Notes under the pieces: generated by a model
Told to the model about the DNA's origin: nothing
The model's input: only the letters and a program-made list of their open reading frames with translations
The model's database searches: none
DNA from: a virus
DNA length: 32,099 bases
IMG/VR virus record: IMGVR_UViG_3300046532_002069
Location: 1 to 32,099 of that record
Direction: 5' to 3' (one strand)
Shown here: positions 29,300 through 32,099 of the stretch, piece after piece
Layout of the letters: the number at the start of each line of letters is the position of its first letter
Position numbering within the stretch: the first letter of the stretch is position 1
Made by a program: the position numbers and the translations under genes

Positions 29300-29956
29300 A
29301 TGCACACGCGCATTTTTGATCAACGCACAAAGCTGCGTATGACACAGCCAGAATTATCTCAAAAAACTGGCATCAGCCAGAGCCAAATAAGCAAGTACGA
29401 AAAGGGAGAGGTATCTAAGCCATCGTATCAAAAGCTCATAAGAATCGCAGAGGTTCTGGGTTGCTGCATCGAAGATATTACCGATAGGGAACAGAAGAAA
29501 ACGCAAACAGCGTTCCAAGCCTTTAACAGCACAGGTCCAGCAGTCTTTATCCCGCTTTACGCGGAAAGACAGAAAATGAACACAGAATTTCAACACGGCT
29601 CTGGTTTCGTTGTGCGCCTTGGGGGTGCTTCACAACAACAAATCCGTAAGCCAAGCTTTTTAGACTACAGCGAGACGGCCTATGCCGTTACGACGTACAG
29701 CGAAAATATGTTGCCGCGCTACAAGTTAGGTGACGTATGCTTTGTTGATCCAAAGCTAAGCGCTCAGCAGGGCGATGATATATGCGTCTTGTTTAACGTA
29801 GACGCTAAGCTTGTAGGGCTTATACGTGAATGTGTTGAAGTGAGCGAAAGTACCATAAGAGTGCTGGACTTGCAGACCAACAAGACGATTACGTTTAAAA
29901 CAAATGAATTGTACGGTGTACACGTAATCGTGGGTACGCAAAAGTACAGAGGTTAA
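29300..29956 (+). CDS. CI-like repressor with degenerate S24 domain (218 aa)
   Basis: Residues 7-62 form an XRE helix-turn-helix (RTKLRMTQPELSQKTGISQS, then QISKYEKGEVSKPSYQKL). The C-terminal part (about 125-212) has the S24/LexA fold pattern: YSENMLPRYKLGDVCFVDP, then SAQQGDDICVLF. The usual catalytic GDSM is replaced by SENM (N136 at the Ser position), and the expected Lys segment reads LVGLIRE without Lys at the aligned place (nearest K170). It may therefore dimerise but not self-cleave. AGGAG lies six bases before the start. Rightward, divergent from the Cro-like gene, followed by the adenine methyltransferase. Confidence 0.82.
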   Translation: MHTRIFDQRTKLRMTQPELSQKTGISQSQISKYEKGEVSKPSYQKLIRIAEVLGCCIEDITDREQKKTQTAFQAFNSTGPAVFIPLYAERQKMNTEFQHGSGFVVRLGGASQQQIRKPSFLDYSETAYAVTTYSENMLPRYKLGDVCFVDPKLSAQQGDDICVLFNVDAKLVGLIRECVEVSESTIRVLDLQTNKTITFKTNELYGVHVIVGTQKYRG

Positions 29957-29973
29957 AAAAATGGTAAGCTGCA

Positions 29974-30633
29974 ATGAAACAAAACATATCTCATGCCGTA
30001 ATGTCACAACGAAACCCAAACATGGATACATTTGACAATTTTCCAACACCACCTTGGGCGGTACGTGGCTTCATCGACAGTCAATTAATCGGTTCACACG
30101 ATCTCTCCAAAAGTAGTTGCTTGGAGCCTGCATGTGGACAAGGTTATATGTCTGAGGCTCTTAAAGAGTACTTTGCTGAAGTGGTTAGTTTTGATATTCT
30201 TGACTACGGTTATGACGATATGATTCAAACTGATTTCTTGAATAACTCATTAGATGACAACTCATTTGACTGGGTAATAACCAATCCGCCATTCAAGGCC
30301 GCAGAAGATTTTATATTTGAAGCTCATAGAGTAGCTCGTGTTGGTGTAGCTATGCTAGTGCGTACTGTTTTTATAGAAAGTGTGGGCCGTTATGAACGCC
30401 TATTTCTAAGAAAAGTGCCCAGTTTTTTTGCACAATACGTCGAACGTGTTGCAATGGTGAAGGGACGACTAGACCGTAAGGCGTCGACCGCCACTGGGTA
30501 TGGTTGGATCGTTTGGGAAAAAAATAAACCAATAGAAAATTGTACTTTAAAATGGATACCACCCTCTAGAAAGCGATTGGAAAGAAACTCAGATTATGAA
30601 GAAATTTTTCAAAAGGAACTTTTTAGTGCCTAA
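29974..30633 (+). CDS. DNA N6-adenine methyltransferase, orphan (219 aa)
   Basis: Class-I methyltransferase with motif I LEPACGQGYMSEAL (residues 50-63), SFDILDYG as the motif II acidic strand (D74), and motif IV TNPPF at 103-107, the N6-adenine signature. An N-terminal FDNFPTPPWAVRGFI is typical of phage enzymes of this kind. It follows the repressor by 17 bases on the same strand, so it would be made in the lysogen. It looks more AT-rich than the early operon, a hint of separate acquisition. Its stop lies nine bases from the convergent integrase stop. No restriction partner is seen. Possible roles: protection of phage DNA or altered host gene expression. Confidence 0.8.
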   Translation: MKQNISHAVMSQRNPNMDTFDNFPTPPWAVRGFIDSQLIGSHDLSKSSCLEPACGQGYMSEALKEYFAEVVSFDILDYGYDDMIQTDFLNNSLDDNSFDWVITNPPFKAAEDFIFEAHRVARVGVAMLVRTVFIESVGRYERLFLRKVPSFFAQYVERVAMVKGRLDRKASTATGYGWIVWEKNKPIENCTLKWIPPSRKRLERNSDYEEIFQKELFSA

Positions 30634-30642
30634 AAATCAAGT

Positions 30643-31761
30643 TTAACCAACCTCAACCACATAATCATCCACCAGCACGTCTACAGTATTAATACGGCGA
30701 TAGTGCTTTGACGTTGTGGCGCTGCCTATTGTGTGGCCTACAAGCTTCTGGACGTGATGCTCTATCACCCCACTGTCGAGCAAATGGTTGATGTAAAACC
30801 GCCGCAAGCCATGCCAGCCGAAATTCTCAACGCCAGCGCGTTTCTGTGCAGGCCAAAGTATATTTCTTGCCGCGCCTGTGTTTGTGTAGAGCCGCCCAGC
30901 CGAATTAATGAACAGGAAATCATTATCGCTGCTATTAGCGGCTCCCAGCTTCATCTGAGCCAGTTTAACTTTAAGTTTGTCACTCAGCTTAACCTTGCGT
31001 GTGCTGCCCTTTGTTTTGGTGGGCATTAGCTCACGGTCTACAGCCGATAGCTTAACGTCCACTAAGCCGCGCTTCACAGCGCCCCAAGACAGCGCTAGTA
31101 TTTCAGAGATTCGCATGCCTGTCTCAGAGCCAAACCTGACCATGACCTGATGCTCAATCCTGTCGCAATGCAGCAAGGTTTTCTGAACATCTTTATAACA
31201 TGGCGTTGGAAGCTGCCGCGCTTCTTGGCGGTTTAGCTTGTCGATTTCATCGCGGTTAGGGATTACGTCAATCAAGCGCTTCAAGTAGAAAAACTTGAGC
31301 ATGCGAAAAACTGATTGCACGATGCCCTTAACTGTTGGCGCTTTTAAGTCAGCTTTTATTTTATCTTGAAATTCATTAATCAGCCGCCCGTCAATCTTAT
31401 CAATATCCACATCGCCAAGGAATGGAAGTATATGGTTGTGAATCTGCGCTTCTATGTGGCGTCTACGCTTCGGGCGTATCTTATCGTCAGCCGTGTCCTT
31501 GCCAGATTTAAAGGCTTTAAGCTGCCTATCTAGCTCTGCAAGGTAAAGCTGGTAGTTGTCCTTGAGCTTCGTTTTCTGGCGTGGGTGTTTTACCTTCCCA
31601 GCGATTAGCTGACGTACAAACGCCTCTGGGGTTTCCCCCAGCGGCTTAATCACGCGCTTGTACTCCACTCGACTAAGAGGGTGCGTAAATCTCACCTTGT
31701 TCAAAGCTTGGTTGTAATTGACGTGGACTCCATCCACTTTCAAAATCCTTGGCATTGCCAT
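30643..31761 (-). CDS. int: Tyrosine-recombinase integrase (372 aa)
   Basis: Site-specific recombinase that integrates and excises the phage. A core-binding domain (about 65-170; KDNYQLYLAELDRQLKAF, HNHILPFLGDVDIDKI) precedes the catalytic domain. Catalytic residues: R217 (SETGMRISEIL), K in TKTKGSTRK near 251, H317-x-x-R320 (WHGLRRFYIN), H343 (LVGHTIGS) and Y354 (SKHYRRI), all present. The N-terminus (about 1-60) may be an arm-binding domain. GGAG lies seven bases before the start, inside the preceding gene. A promoter and direct repeats lie upstream. No attP core could be identified without the host site. Confidence 0.9.
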   Translation of the reverse strand: MAMPRILKVDGVHVNYNQALNKVRFTHPLSRVEYKRVIKPLGETPEAFVRQLIAGKVKHPRQKTKLKDNYQLYLAELDRQLKAFKSGKDTADDKIRPKRRRHIEAQIHNHILPFLGDVDIDKIDGRLINEFQDKIKADLKAPTVKGIVQSVFRMLKFFYLKRLIDVIPNRDEIDKLNRQEARQLPTPCYKDVQKTLLHCDRIEHQVMVRFGSETGMRISEILALSWGAVKRGLVDVKLSAVDRELMPTKTKGSTRKVKLSDKLKVKLAQMKLGAANSSDNDFLFINSAGRLYTNTGAARNILWPAQKRAGVENFGWHGLRRFYINHLLDSGVIEHHVQKLVGHTIGSATTSKHYRRINTVDVLVDDYVVEVG

Positions 31762-31948
31762 AAAATATCTCCTCTACTATTTCACCGTCAAGACTTCTCA
31801 TGCTTTTAATGAAATCGTCCTGCACATCGCTGAAGCTCTTGCCGCTTATGCTGTGTTCTGCTTTGCTCATTTCATTAAAAATACGTCTTAACTCTCTCAC
31901 CTCTTTTATTAAGCTCATGCCTCTTTCAGTCATATTTATTGCAGTCAT
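31673..31948 (-). CDS. Small protein upstream of, and overlapping, the integrase (91 aa)
   Basis: First gene after the candidate integrase promoter; it overlaps the integrase start by 89 bases in another frame. The N-terminal half is helical (TERGMSLIKEVRELRRIFNEMSKAEHS), followed by an acidic segment (SLDGEIVEEIFYGNAKDF). The last 30 residues are encoded in the overlap. No helix-turn-helix is apparent. By position it could be an excisionase or directionality factor, but nothing in the sequence proves this. An ATG five codons later (31933) is another possible start. The ribosome site is weak (GAAAG). Confidence 0.45.
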   Translation of the reverse strand: MTAINMTERGMSLIKEVRELRRIFNEMSKAEHSISGKSFSDVQDDFIKSMRSLDGEIVEEIFYGNAKDFESGWSPRQLQPSFEQGEIYAPS

Positions 31949-31962
31949 TTTTTTACACTTTC

Positions 31963-31970
31963 TTATTCAT
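31963..31970. promoter_or_regulatory. Operator core next to the integrase promoter, copy 4
   Basis: TTATTCAT (ATGAATAA on the minus strand) directly downstream of the -10 of the integrase promoter. It shares only the 8-base core with the 17-bp sites, so repressor binding is less certain. Confidence 0.35.
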
Positions 31971-31999
31971 TTATATGCACAGAAGAATACCACAGTCAA
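31970..31999 (-). promoter_or_regulatory. Integrase-operon promoter
   Basis: On the minus strand -35 TTGACT (31994-31999), 18-base spacer, -10 TATAAA (31970-31975). Transcription would begin about 15 bases before the 91-aa gene. Confidence 0.65.
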
Positions 32000-32001
32000 C
32001 G

Positions 32002-32021
32002 AAGTCCGTGCAAAGTCCGTG
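32002..32021. repeat. Direct repeats AAGTCCGTG upstream of the integrase promoter
   Basis: AAGTCCGTG occurs at 32002-32010 and 32013-32021, eleven bases apart (one helical turn), just upstream of the -35. They could be integrase arm-type sites or an activator site. Confidence 0.6.
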
Positions 32022-32099
32022 TCGTATATACAAATTAATTGCACCTTGGACACAATAAAGCCCTTATAATGCCTGCAAGTAAGGGCCATCTCGTTGCAA

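Noticed and set aside
31950-32099. attP core or tRNA fragment at the right edge
   Set aside because: No tRNA-like cloverleaf or duplicated segment was found in the visible bases.

Overview
The window looks like most of the genome of a temperate, short-tailed (podovirus-type) phage or prophage. It has a tyrosine integrase, a CI/Cro-type switch, a replication and recombination block, terminase, portal, scaffold, capsid, adaptor and tail genes, and no recognisable host genes. The fibre domains (cupredoxin-like, SDGTKMY propeller repeats, glycine-rich adhesin) and a DUF6456-like protein resemble those of phages of marine alphaproteobacteria. That host assignment is inference. The left edge cuts a virion gene; the right edge lies just beyond the integrase promoter.

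Layout from right to left. (1) 31673-32099: integrase with a small upstream gene, leftward, behind a good promoter. (2) 28912-30633: switch region, with a leftward Cro-like gene and a rightward CI-like repressor followed by an adenine methyltransferase. (3) 21633-28919: a tightly packed leftward early operon, where most genes overlap by 4 to 8 bases. It encodes a PDDEXK resolvase-like nuclease, a C5 methyltransferase with a second gene nested in another frame, a CxxCxGxG zinc protein, a RecE-like exonuclease, an SSB-like protein, a ParB-like DGQHR protein, a primase-helicase and small DNA-binding proteins. A dense GGACA/TGTCC cluster at 22883-23090 is a candidate replication origin. (4) 19713-21636: a rightward island of six small genes with near-identical ribosome-binding leaders, two of them inside an exact 78-bp repeat. 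(5) 1-19561: the leftward packaging and structural operon (terS, terL, portal, scaffold, capsid, adaptor, tail fibres, nozzle, internal virion proteins), with a G-run tract and a TTGACA promoter between terS and terL and a terminator just after the capsid gene.

How it fits together: a 17-bp near-palindrome (GTATATGAATAATATAC) overlaps the leftward early promoter. A close variant overlaps the promoter of the distant rightward island, and the core ATGAATAA recurs beside the repressor and integrase promoters. One repressor may therefore control the early operon, its own gene, the island and integration. The repressor's S24 domain seems to lack the catalytic Ser and Lys, so induction may not rely on self-cleavage. 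No holin, endolysin or DNA polymerase is recognisable; lysis genes may lie left of the window. No tRNA, rRNA, CRISPR array or insertion sequence was seen.
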